From the NCBI RefSeq assembly GCF_036046055.1, contig NZ_CP107939.1, positions 1,612,001-1,676,000 on the forward strand: 64,000 nucleotides of DNA, in the 5' to 3' direction. The stretch is from Nocardia sp. NBC_00403. GTDB taxonomy: Bacteria; Actinomycetota; Actinomycetes; Mycobacteriales; Mycobacteriaceae. A model generated the notes under the pieces. That model worked only from the letters and a program-made list of their open reading frames with translations, was not told the origin of the DNA and made no database searches. How positions within the stretch are numbered: position 1 is the first letter of the stretch; every line of letters starts with the position of its first letter. A program made the translations under genes and the position numbers. Of the stretch, positions 18,632-27,100 are shown piece after piece.

Positions 18632-19276
18632 TCAGCGGCGCCAGAAGAAGTGGTGGACAACGCCGCTCGGGCTCGGGATCTTCTCCAGGTGGAAGCGGTC
18701 CTGCAGGTGATCGGGACTGTCCCAGAGTTGTTCGCCGTGGGCGAGTTCGACGGGCGCGACAGCGAAGTGCATGGTGTCGATGAGGTCGGCGTCCAGGAAT
18801 GCACGCACCGTGGCGACCCCGCCGCCGATCCGCACGTCCTTCCCGTCGGCGGCCGCCTTCGCCTGCTTCAAGGCGTCCTGCGGCGATGCGTTCAGGAAAT
18901 GAAACGTTGTTTCTCCCAAGGTGAACGAGGGTCGTTCATGATGGGTGAGAACGAATACTGGTGTGCGGAACGGCGGTTCCTCGCCCCACCAGCCCTGCCA
19001 TTCGTAATTCTCCCACGGGCCGCGCTGCGGTCCGAACTTGTTGCGCCCCATGATCTCGGCCCCGATGTTGCGTGCGAACTCGCGCGTGCAGTAGTCGTCG
19101 AGGCCGCGTGTCCCGCCGGGGTCGGTGCGGTTGACCCAACTCGCTGTCGCCCCGGCCCACGAGAACATAGCCTCGTGGTCGGCGTGCCCGAAAGGACGCT
19201 CGAGGCTTTGCCCGGTTCCCGCGCCGTACCCGTCGCTGGAGACGTTGAAGTTATGGACACGCACGAGCTGTGTCAT
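18632..19276 (-). CDS. Dihydrofolate reductase-family protein (RibD C-terminal type)
   Basis: The 214-residue protein has the RibD/DHFR C-terminal fold. It opens with VRVHNFNVSSDGYGAG, has IMGRNKFGP near residue 75, TPVFVLTHHERP, and the nucleotide-binding stretch VRIGGGVATVRAFLDADLID. These enzymes use NAD(P)H, but members of this group rarely have a proven substrate. ATG 19276 is chosen over a longer form because AGAGGG precedes it. A TTGCA/TGCAA palindrome and a ruined HxlR regulator lie just upstream, suggesting lost local control. Confidence 0.87.
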   Translation of the reverse strand: MTQLVRVHNFNVSSDGYGAGTGQSLERPFGHADHEAMFSWAGATASWVNRTDPGGTRGLDDYCTREFARNIGAEIMGRNKFGPQRGPWENYEWQGWWGEEPPFRTPVFVLTHHERPSFTLGETTFHFLNASPQDALKQAKAAADGKDVRIGGGVATVRAFLDADLIDTMHFAVAPVELAHGEQLWDSPDHLQDRFHLEKIPSPSGVVHHFFWRR

Positions 19277-19293
19277 CAATACACCCTCTCTGA

Positions 19294-19306
19294 TTGCAAT
19301 ATGCAA
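19294..19306. promoter_or_regulatory. Palindrome upstream of the RibD-like gene
   Basis: TTGCA-ATA-TGCAA is a perfect inverted repeat about 18 bp before the RibD-like start and between it and the HxlR pseudogene. It is a plausible operator for the former regulator. Confidence 0.4.
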
Positions 19307-19358
19307 CTAGTTTGCCCGGGGTGCTTGTAAAGCGCAAGCGGTCGATGCGGGAGGTTTC

Positions 19359-19613
19359 ATGTCCGACGTGCCGCGCTCCGGCGCCCCATCAACGGCGCGA
19401 TCGAGCTGATCGGTGACCGCCGGACGCTGCTCGCGCCGCGGACGTGCTGTTCGGCGACCGCCGCCATTTCCGCCAGCTTCAGTCGCGGGCGGAGCGAGGC
19501 ATCTCTCCAACGTCCTGGCCGACCGGTTGCGCACGTTGGCCGATACGAGACTGCCAACCCGCGACAACGCCGGACGGCGTGCCGCCGACCGCCGCGCCGA
19601 TCCCGCGATTTGA
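19359..19613 (+). pseudogene. Decayed HxlR-family regulator
   Basis: Pieces of an HxlR winged-helix protein can be read in different frames: NGAIELIGDRRTLL (after 19388), DVLFGDRRHFRQLQSRAERGIS (about 19441-19510), and SNVLADRLRTLADTRL with TRDNAGRR (about 19507-19580). This follows the family order GDRWTLL, LLFGxxRFxxL, ISxxxLSxRLRxLExxGLVxR. At least two small deletions separate the pieces, one near codon 9 and one near the LL-to-DVLFG junction. HxlR regulators often flank the oxidoreductase they control; here the neighbour is the divergent RibD-like gene. Confidence 0.72.
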
Positions 19614-19663
19614 GAACTTCTGACTGGACACCATGCGACCGAGTAGCGGGCGATACTCGATCC

Positions 19664-20155
19664 ATGACCGCCGAACGTGAGATGGCCGAGGACCCTTCGG
19701 CTGTTCCTGTGCAAGGTGATTCAGGCTCGATCATCTATGACGAGATGCTCGACACTCATGTCGAGATCCAAGACATCATCAGTGCTTCACGACTAATGGG
19801 CCTCGAATCCATGTCGTTCGATCAGTTGATGACCTACATCACGGCGAAGCGCGAGTACCAGGCATCGGCGTACTCCGATACAGAGGCTGTCGACCGGGCT
19901 CGGCGCGACCATGAGCTGCAGGCGGAGTCGAGGCGCACCGAGCTCGTGAAGGAAGAGGCGGAAGCAAGGAACAAGATCCTGGAGGCTCGCTTCCGTGCCG
20001 GACTCGCCGCCACGCTCGTGGCCGGCACCGTCGGCGGGGTTATTTTCGGCATTTTCAAAGGTCTTCCAGCACCGGAGTTGACGCAATACCTGGCGCCGGT
20101 GTCGGGACTGGCCGGAATTGTCGTTGGTTACTTCTTCGGGCGTGAAGCGAGATGA
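19664..20155 (+). CDS. Membrane protein with coiled-coil and two C-terminal helices
   Basis: The 163-residue protein begins at ATG 19664. Residues about 70-118 are charged and helical (YSDTEAVDRARRDHELQAES, then RRTELVKEEAEARNKILEAR), predicting a coiled coil. Two hydrophobic segments follow (AATLVAGTVGGVIFGIF and LAPVSGLAGIVVGYFFG) and the protein ends in REAR. The N-terminus has no signal peptide, so it probably faces the cytoplasm. No family is recognised. The layout resembles small effector or scaffold proteins, but there is no partner enzyme next to it. Confidence 0.75.
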   Translation: MTAEREMAEDPSAVPVQGDSGSIIYDEMLDTHVEIQDIISASRLMGLESMSFDQLMTYITAKREYQASAYSDTEAVDRARRDHELQAESRRTELVKEEAEARNKILEARFRAGLAATLVAGTVGGVIFGIFKGLPAPELTQYLAPVSGLAGIVVGYFFGREAR

Positions 20156-20254
20156 GATGATCGCCTCGTATGCTCGAGCGAGCACTGATACGCGGGAACG
20201 TGGGTGTTGCTCCTGGGCCGGGCGACGTTGGCCGGCCCAGGAGAACAGTGGGGG

Positions 20255-21304
20255 TCAGCCTGCGACAGCGGTAGGGTTCGCGCGCTGGATGACGTGTTCG
20301 AGTTCGGTGTTGAAGCGATCGGTGGCTTCGACGTTCCCGAGGTGGCCGGTCGGCCAGATCTGGTAGTCGGCGAGATAGCCGGTGCGGGAGAGTGTTTCGA
20401 CGATCGGACGGGACATGCTCTCGGGGAGCAGATGGTCGTTGCTGCCCGCGATGATGGTGGTCGGGACGGTCAGATGCTGTGCGGCGTCACCGAGTTGGAC
20501 ATCGACCAGTGCCGCGGCGTGGCGGCCGCGGGTCAGTGGGCGGCAGGAGCGGACGACGCCGAAGGCGAAGTCCACCTGGTCGTCGGTGGCGTCCTCGGTC
20601 ATCACGCGCGCCTTGAAGATCGCGCTCGCCGGCCAGCCGCCGGGCAGCGGAACCGGTGTGGTCAGCACTGTTTCGGCAACGAAGTCGGGCAGACGCACGG
20701 TGGAGCCGAAGAGTGTGACGGGCTTGTTCGCGATGGTCAGCGGCCTGTTGAGTAACGGAAGCACCTGGCTGTCGGCCCGGACATTGCCCGAGGTGGTATT
20801 CAGCAGTACGACGGCCGACGCGCGGCGCTGCACCTGTTCGGGGTAGCGAGCCGCCCACGCCTGCAACGTCATTCCGCCCATGCTGTGCCCGACGAGCACG
20901 GCGCGCTGACCGCGGCGCAGGGTGGCGTCGAGGACGGTGGACAGGTCGTCGGCCAGCGATTCCGCGCCGATGTCGACGGTGCCGAGTTGGCTCTCGCCAT
21001 GGCCGCGCTGGTCGTAGCAGACCACGCGGTACCGGTCGGCGAAGGCATTGATCTGGGGATTCCAGTACTCGATGCTGCAGCTCCAGCCGTGGATCAGCAC
21101 GATCACCTCGCCGTCGGCGGGGCCGTAGGCATGCACTCGAAGGCGGGCGCCGTCCACGGTGGTAACGGGGATGACCTCGGGTGGAACGGTGGGCGCGTTC
21201 AACGATGTGGTCCGGTAGGTACGCGATCGCAGTCCGGCACGGTAGGGGGCGGTCAGGGCGCCATTTCGCGCCTCCGCCAGCGTCCTCATCGACTTCACCA
21301 GCAT
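20255..21304 (-). CDS. Alpha/beta hydrolase
   Basis: The 349-residue enzyme has a complete serine-hydrolase set: HGWSCS after the oxyanion strand, DQRGHGES, the nucleophile elbow GHSMGG, an Asp candidate in AGSNDHLLP and the His in WPTGHLGN. The fold is that of lipases, esterases and epoxide-type hydrolases. Start ATG 21304 follows AAAGGAG at 7 nt. The upstream 60 bp carry several inverted repeats, so a tight regulator is likely, yet none is adjacent. The substrate is unknown. Confidence 0.9.
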   Translation of the reverse strand: MLVKSMRTLAEARNGALTAPYRAGLRSRTYRTTSLNAPTVPPEVIPVTTVDGARLRVHAYGPADGEVIVLIHGWSCSIEYWNPQINAFADRYRVVCYDQRGHGESQLGTVDIGAESLADDLSTVLDATLRRGQRAVLVGHSMGGMTLQAWAARYPEQVQRRASAVVLLNTTSGNVRADSQVLPLLNRPLTIANKPVTLFGSTVRLPDFVAETVLTTPVPLPGGWPASAIFKARVMTEDATDDQVDFAFGVVRSCRPLTRGRHAAALVDVQLGDAAQHLTVPTTIIAGSNDHLLPESMSRPIVETLSRTGYLADYQIWPTGHLGNVEATDRFNTELEHVIQRANPTAVAG

Positions 21305-21317
21305 TAGAGCACTCCTT

Positions 21318-21367
21318 TGTGTCTGCCGACACAGTACCGTGCAAGCAAGGTGCTTGCTAGTGCAAGC
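21318..21367. promoter_or_regulatory. Dense operator region of the hydrolase gene
   Basis: TGTGTC-TGCC-GACACA spans 21318-21333. GCAAGCA-AGG-TGCTTGC spans 21341-21357. GCTTGC-TAGT-GCAAGC spans 21352-21367 and shares its left half with the previous repeat. Three GCAAGC-type half sites thus lie within 27 bp, just upstream of the ribosome-binding site. This suggests cooperative binding of a TetR-like or similar repressor encoded elsewhere. Confidence 0.6.
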
Positions 21368-21550
21368 GCTCGCTTCCGGTAAACCTTGCCCATTCACGTG
21401 GATACCCGATATCGGACGGGCGAAGGCCTCTTCCAGAAGAAACATCGGGCACGCGTGAGCTCTTCCCGATACCCCGAACGACGCCGAATCGTCACCCGTA
21501 GGGGTTATCGAGACCTTGGGGGAGCGCTGTTATCCGGTGGCGGTGGCCGG

Positions 21551-21820
21551 TCAGCTGATGGGGTAGAGGGCGGCGATGGCCTCCGGCATGACCAGGCAGA
21601 CCTGGTCGTCGGGATGGAAATCGCCGGGGATGTCGCGCCGATTGGGTGCCCGAACGAAAACCACCACGGAGGAACCGTCGCCGGGATCTATTTCCACCGC
21701 GACCGAGCCTGGGTAGTCACTGTCCGGAGGTACCTGCCAGTGACCCACATGCCCGAATTCGAGCTTGCGAGCCGCACTGACCCCGAATCCGTCGAGCCGG
21801 GTAACACCAGCGGCATCCAC
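21551..21820 (-). CDS. Small hypothetical protein
   Basis: The 89-residue frame from GTG 21820 reads like a real protein (KLEFGHVGHWQVPPDSDYPG, then GDGSSVVVFVRAPNRRD). It has no signal peptide or membrane helix, and no family is recognised. The open frame extends a little upstream without a good start, so the N-terminus is uncertain. It may be a remnant, as its neighbour is a gene fragment. Confidence 0.45.
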   Translation of the reverse strand: MDAAGVTRLDGFGVSAARKLEFGHVGHWQVPPDSDYPGSVAVEIDPGDGSSVVVFVRAPNRRDIPGDFHPDDQVCLVMPEAIAALYPIS

Positions 21821-21861
21821 GTCGAGAAATTGTACTCTAGCTGCGGAAACGCCGGAGTTCT

Positions 21862-22044
21862 TTGATCATGAGCGGACAAGTTCTTCGATCAGCGGTGGAC
21901 GACATCAACGCGCTGTACGCGAGGTTGGCCGCGAAGAGCTACCGCTATGCCGAGCCGGGCTGCCCGGAGGACGGACCAGGCGGGCAGGGATTCGAGCTGG
22001 TCGACCCGCCGGGCAACAGCTTGCGCTTCGCCCAACCCCACTAG
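21862..22044 (+). pseudogene. Glyoxalase/bleomycin-resistance (VOC) C-terminal fragment
   Basis: This 60-codon frame matches only the last half of a VOC-fold protein. It has the helix DDINALYARLAAKSYRY and the terminal strand FELVDPPGNSLRFAQP, equivalent to the family ending DPxGNxLxF. The first beta-alpha-beta-beta-beta module with the first metal ligands is missing and is not found upstream in any frame. The product would be non-functional alone. Confidence 0.6.
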
Positions 22045-22109
22045 CGCCTTGCCGAGCGGGATTTCAGCGGGTGGCGGCGGCGGGTCCGGCACGGTTACCG
22101 TTGGTGCTT

Positions 22110-22574
22110 GTGGAGACCACGCACGTAGCATCCGGCCCGGCGGCGCACCCGGACCCGGAGGGTGCGAATCGCTCTGGGTGGCGCGCCCTCGGGGTGCCGC
22201 TGCTGGTAGCAGGTGTTGGTGTCGGAGCCGCGGTGCTCCTGCACTTCCGGGATCCGCACAGCGAGGGCTCCTACGGGATTTGCCCCGTCTACGGGCTGAC
22301 GGGGTACTACTGCCCGGGCTGCGGCGGGCTGCGCGCCATGCACAACCTCACCGACGGCCACCTCATCGATTCGCTGCACAGCAATGTGCTCGCCGTGCCG
22401 CTGGTCCTCGCTTTCGTCCTGCTGGTGAGTGATTGGGCGGTGCGCGCCTGGCGTGGTCAGCGCATGCGCTTGCCGCGGATCGGTCGCAGCACGATGTGGG
22501 TGATATTCGGTCTGTTCGCGGTGTACTCGGTACTGCGCAACACTCCATGGGGAAGTTGGCTGACGCCGGTATGA
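22110..22574 (+). CDS. DUF2752 membrane protein
   Basis: The 154-residue protein has the DUF2752 core CPVYGLTGYYCPGCGGLRAMHNL at about residues 57-79, with three Cys. Three membrane segments surround it: LGVPLLVAGVGVGAAVLL, VLAVPLVLAFVLLVS and MWVIFGLFAVYSVL. The family is widespread in actinobacteria and of unknown function. The GTG at 22110 is preferred to the much longer frame, whose upstream part overlaps the glyoxalase fragment; GTG 22104 is also possible. Confidence 0.85.
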   Translation: METTHVASGPAAHPDPEGANRSGWRALGVPLLVAGVGVGAAVLLHFRDPHSEGSYGICPVYGLTGYYCPGCGGLRAMHNLTDGHLIDSLHSNVLAVPLVLAFVLLVSDWAVRAWRGQRMRLPRIGRSTMWVIFGLFAVYSVLRNTPWGSWLTPV

Positions 22575-22631
22575 GCGCCGCGCGACGTGGCACCCGCGAG
22601 ATTTTCTGCGCGAACCGGGGAGGCTTCGATC

Positions 22632-22820
22632 ATGCGTGACTCTTTGAAGGACCGCATCCGCGCGAAGCTGCTGCGCCAGCTGGCCGAAGACGGCACTCCG
22701 GACGCGGAGCAGGACGATCCGCGGCAGATCGCGGTGGAAGCAGATCTCGATGCGTTGAACGGCGTCGCCGAAGACGACCCATTGATCGAAGAGCTGGCCA
22801 TCCGATATCTCGTTTTCTGA
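22632..22820 (+). CDS. Small acidic hypothetical protein
   Basis: The 62-residue protein starts at ATG 22632 after GGGGAGG. It is helical and charged (MRDSLKDRIRAKLLRQL, then ADLDALNGVAEDDP). It has no Cys and no membrane segment. It lies 57 bp after the DUF2752 gene on the same strand and may be co-transcribed. No family is recognised. Confidence 0.6.
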   Translation: MRDSLKDRIRAKLLRQLAEDGTPDAEQDDPRQIAVEADLDALNGVAEDDPLIEELAIRYLVF

Positions 22821-22839
22821 GACCACCGCCGAGCCGGAG

Positions 22840-24189
22840 TCAGGCTCCGGTCGAGACACCGTTGTGGGGCGGCAGTTGCGGCAGCGGCTCGCTGAGCAGC
22901 CAGGCATCCCAGAGCGGGCGCAGTGGGACGAGGCTGTAATGGCCTGCCAGGTCGGTGAATTCCTCGGTGGTGACCGAGGCGTGCCGGTAGCGGACGGTCC
23001 ATTCCCGGAGCAGATCGAAGAACGACCGGTCGCCGAGTTCCAGCCGCAATGTGTGCAGGGCGAGCGCGCCTCGCTTGTAGACCCGATCGTCGAACATGCG
23101 CTGCGGGCTGGGGTCGCCGACGGTGATGTCCTGCGGCAGCCGCGCCAGGTTGTGCCTGGCGGCCCGGGCCAGCTGGTCGGCGGTGGGCCCGCCTGCGGCC
23201 TCGGACCAGATCCATTCGGCATAACAGGCAAAGCCCTCGTGCAGCCAAATGTCGCGCCACTGCCGGATGGTGAGGCTGTTGCCGAACCACTGGTGCGCCA
23301 GTTCGTGTGCGACGAGCCGTTCGGCGCCGCGCCTGCCGTCGCAGTGGTTGGCGCCGAAGATCGAAATGCCCTGGGCCTCGATGGGGATTTCCAGCTCGTC
23401 GTCGGTGACGACCACCGTGTATCCCTCGAAGGGGTAGGGGCCGAAAAGCTCGGTGAACAGGTCCATCATCTGCGGCTGGCGGCCGAAATCGTGGTCGAAG
23501 GCGGCGCGCAGCCGGGCGGGCACGATGGCCTGCATCGGCACCGAGCTGTGCGCGGAACCGATCCGATGTTTCTGGTACGGGCCGATCTGGATGGTGGCCA
23601 GGTAGCTCGACATCGGCTCCGGCTGTTCGTACACCCAGGTGGTCTGACTCGCCTTGGTCTGTTTGCGCATCAGGGTGCCGTTGGCCAGCGCGTAGTAGGG
23701 GGTGTCGGTGGTGATCGAAATCCGGTAGCTGGCTTTGGAACTCGGGTGGTCGTCGCAGGGGAACCAGGACGCGGCGCCATTGGGCTGGCTGGCCACCAGC
23801 GCACCCTCGGTCAGTTCCTCCCAGCCCACCTCGCCCCACGGGCCGCGCACCGGTCTCGGAATCCCGCCGTACTGGACGACCAGCGACAACACCCCACCCG
23901 CCGGGATGCCATGCTGCGGCGTGACGACCAGCTTGCCGTGCTGGTGCACATATTTCGCGGGCTTGGCCCCATTCACGAACACCTTGGAGACGGTGAGCGA
24001 CTGGGAAAGATCCAGCGCGAACCGGGGCCGGATGGCGGTGGTCACCGCGGTGATCTCGGCGCGGCCTGCCAGCCGGTTGCCGGCTACCTTGTAGGCGAGG
24101 TCGAGCTCGTACCGTGATACCCGATAGCCGCGATTTCCGTTCTGCGGCAGGTACTCGTCGATGGGCTCTTCGTAGAACTTGCCCGGCAT
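22840..24189 (-). CDS. M1-family zinc aminopeptidase
   Basis: The 449-residue protein has the M1 signature: HELAH near residue 290, then 18 residues to the Glu of HEGFA, completing the zinc site. The Gly-rich substrate motif of classical M1 enzymes (GAMEN) appears as EAQGISIFG, a variant. It lacks the long C-terminal helical domain of PepN, ending about 120 residues after the zinc site. Its ATG overlaps the TGA of the NRPS gene as TGATG, so the two are translated together. Epsilon-poly-lysine producers are reported to have a zinc aminopeptidase that degrades the polymer, and a similar role here is an inference. Confidence 0.9.
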   Translation of the reverse strand: MPGKFYEEPIDEYLPQNGNRGYRVSRYELDLAYKVAGNRLAGRAEITAVTTAIRPRFALDLSQSLTVSKVFVNGAKPAKYVHQHGKLVVTPQHGIPAGGVLSLVVQYGGIPRPVRGPWGEVGWEELTEGALVASQPNGAASWFPCDDHPSSKASYRISITTDTPYYALANGTLMRKQTKASQTTWVYEQPEPMSSYLATIQIGPYQKHRIGSAHSSVPMQAIVPARLRAAFDHDFGRQPQMMDLFTELFGPYPFEGYTVVVTDDELEIPIEAQGISIFGANHCDGRRGAERLVAHELAHQWFGNSLTIRQWRDIWLHEGFACYAEWIWSEAAGGPTADQLARAARHNLARLPQDITVGDPSPQRMFDDRVYKRGALALHTLRLELGDRSFFDLLREWTVRYRHASVTTEEFTDLAGHYSLVPLRPLWDAWLLSEPLPQLPPHNGVSTGA

Positions 24190-27100
24190 CAGCGTGCTGT
24201 CCCGGCCTCGCTCGGCCTCGGCGCCGGACTCGACCACGGTGCGATCGGATTGCCCCACCAACGGGTGGACGGCGGCACCGTGTCACCGCGCATGACCAGC
24301 GAGGCAGGGCCGATCGTCGCGCCGTCGCCGATGGTCGCGGCCGGCAGTGCGACGCAATGCGGGCCGAGGGTGGCGCCCGCGCGGAGGGTGACGGTGTCCA
24401 TGGCCATGATTCGATCGTGGAAGAGGTGGGTCTGCACCACGCAGCCGCGCTCCACGGTTGCGCCATCGCCGAGAGTCACCAGGTCCGCCTCCGGTAGCCA
24501 GTAGGACTCGCACCATACCCCGCGGCCGATGCGCGCGCCGAGTCCTCGCAGCCAGAGATTGAGCACCGGCGTGCCGGTTGCGGCGCGCGCGAACCAGGGT
24601 GCGGCAACGGTTTCGACGAAGGTGTCGGCCACCTCGTTGCGCCACACGAACGAACTCCACAGCGGATGTTCCTCGGCCCGAATGCGGCCGACCAGCAACC
24701 ACTTTGCGGTGATCGCGCTCGCACAGGCCACCGCGCCCGCGGCCATCAGCACCAGGCCGCTGAGCACTGCGGCGGCCGGATAACCGACCGATTGCGCCGT
24801 CCATGCCAGGGTGAACAGCACGCCGAGTCCGATGGCGAAGGTCACCAGCACCGGGAATAGCCTGCACGTTTCGACGACGGCGCGGGCCAGTTTGAGGCGC
24901 AGCGGCGGATGGAAGGTGCGCTCGGCATCGCCGGTCTCGGAGGCGCGGCGCAGCCGGACGGGTGGGCTACCGAGCCAGGAGGAGCCTGCTTTGGACTTGG
25001 ACGGTGCGGCGGAAAGCACCGCGACAAGACCGTTTTTCGGCACCCGCCGTCCGGGCGCCGTCATCCCGGAGTTGCCGAGGAACGCACGTTTGCCGATCTT
25101 CGCGTCGCCGATGCGCAGCCAGCCGCCGCCGAGTTCGTAGCTGGCGATCATGGTGTCGTCGGCGAGGAAAGCGCCGTCGGCGACGGTAGTGAATTTCGGC
25201 AGCAGCAGCACCGTCGACGCCTCGACGCTCTTGCCGACCTTCGCGCCGAGCAGGCGCAGCCACACCGGGGTGAGCAGGCTGGCATACAGCGGGAACAGGA
25301 AGTTGCGCGCCGAATCCAGCAGTCGCTCGGTGGCCCAGGCCTGCCAGCCGACGCGGCTGCGCACGGGGTGATGGCCTTCGACGAGCCCGATGCTGAGCAG
25401 CCGCACCGCGACCAGCGTTGTCACCGCGTACACGATGAGGCTCAGTAGCGTGGCGAGGGGCAGGATCGCGAAGCCGCGGCCGAGCGCGCCTGCCAGGGTG
25501 CGGGCGTCGCGGATGAACCAGGCGATGAACGCGCCGCCGGCGCCGACTCCGAGAATCGGCATGGCGGCCAGCGCCATCGAGGTCACGCCGAAGATCGCGA
25601 TCCAGTGCGCGGCCCGTGCGGGGGCGTGGTCGGGCCAGCGGTGCTGGGCCTTGCCGACCTTCGTCGCGGGCGAGCCCGCCCACTCCTGTTCTGCCTTGAC
25701 CTTGCCCGATACCGCGGAGCCCGGTGCGATCTCGGCATTCTTGCCGATCTTGCTGCCGGGCAGCAGGATCGACCGCGCACCGATCACCGCGCCCGGACCG
25801 ATGACGATCGGTCCGATGCGCACCACATCACCGTCGATCCAGTATCCGGACAGGTCGACCTCGGGTTCCACGCTGCAGCCGTCGCCGAGTGCGAGCATTC
25901 CGGTCACCGGGGGCAGGGTGTGCAGGTCGACGCCTTTGCCGATCTTCGCGCCGAGTGCGCGTGCGAAGGGCACCATCCATGGTGCGCCGGAGAGGCTTTC
26001 GGCCCCACTGGCCTCCGACAACCGGACCGCGGCCCACAGACGCAGGTGCACCGATCCGCCGCGCGGGTAACTGCCGGGCGATATGCCGCGCAGCAGCACG
26101 CGGGCCCCGGTCGCACAAATGACCATGCGACCGGGTGGGGAGATGAAGAGCAGGAATGCGGCAAGGGTCCACCACCAGGACAGGTGCGGCAACCACGGCA
26201 GCGAGCCGGACCAGCCCGCGATATTCCCGACGATCGCCAGCCAGGTGAGCCACTGCATGCCCGTCAGGGTCGAGAGCGGAACGGTCGCGAGCACCTGGAT
26301 CCATTGGGCGCGCAGCGGAGTCGGACGCACGACACGCGTTTCGGTGGCGGCCGTCGGTGCGGTCTCGTCCAGCAATTCGGCGAGCGCGCCGAGGCGGGGA
26401 TGGTCGTAGAGATCGGCGACCGCGATGCGCGGATAGCGTTCGCGCAGCGCGGTGACCAGCTGTGCGGCCGCGAGTGAGCCGCCGCCGACGTCGAAGAAAT
26501 CGGTATCGGGGCTGGTGACCTCGGCGCCGAGGATCGCATCCCACAGTCCGGCAACCCATTGCTCGGTGGCGGTGAGATCCTGGCTCGAGGTGTCGGTGTC
26601 GTTCGGCAGCGGCCAGGGCAGCGCGTCGCGGTCGACCTTGCCCGAAGTGCGGGTGGGCAGTTCGGGGACCACGGCGAGGCGTGGCACCAGTGGTGCCGGG
26701 AGTTGTTCTGCGAGTACAGCTCTGGCGGCGGAGAGGTCGAAGTCGGCTCCGGTACCGGTCAGGTAGCCGACCAGGATCTTGTTGCCCGCCTTGGTGGTTC
26801 GGATCGCTGCGGCGGCGCCGGTCACGCCGGGCAGGTGTTGCAGCGCGTTGTCGATCTCACCGAGCTCGATGCGGCGGCCGCCCAGTTTGATCTGGTCGTC
26901 GGCGCGGCCGAGGAAGACCAAGCCGGCGCGGTCGTTGCGGACCAGGTCACCGCTGCGGTAGGCGCGGTTCCAGCCGACCGACGGAAGCGGGGCGTATTTC
27001 TCGGCGTCCTTCACCGGATCGAGGTAGCGGGCCAAACCGACTCCGCCGATCACCAGTTCGCCGGATTCGCCCTCGCCCACCGGATTCCCCTCTCCGTCGA

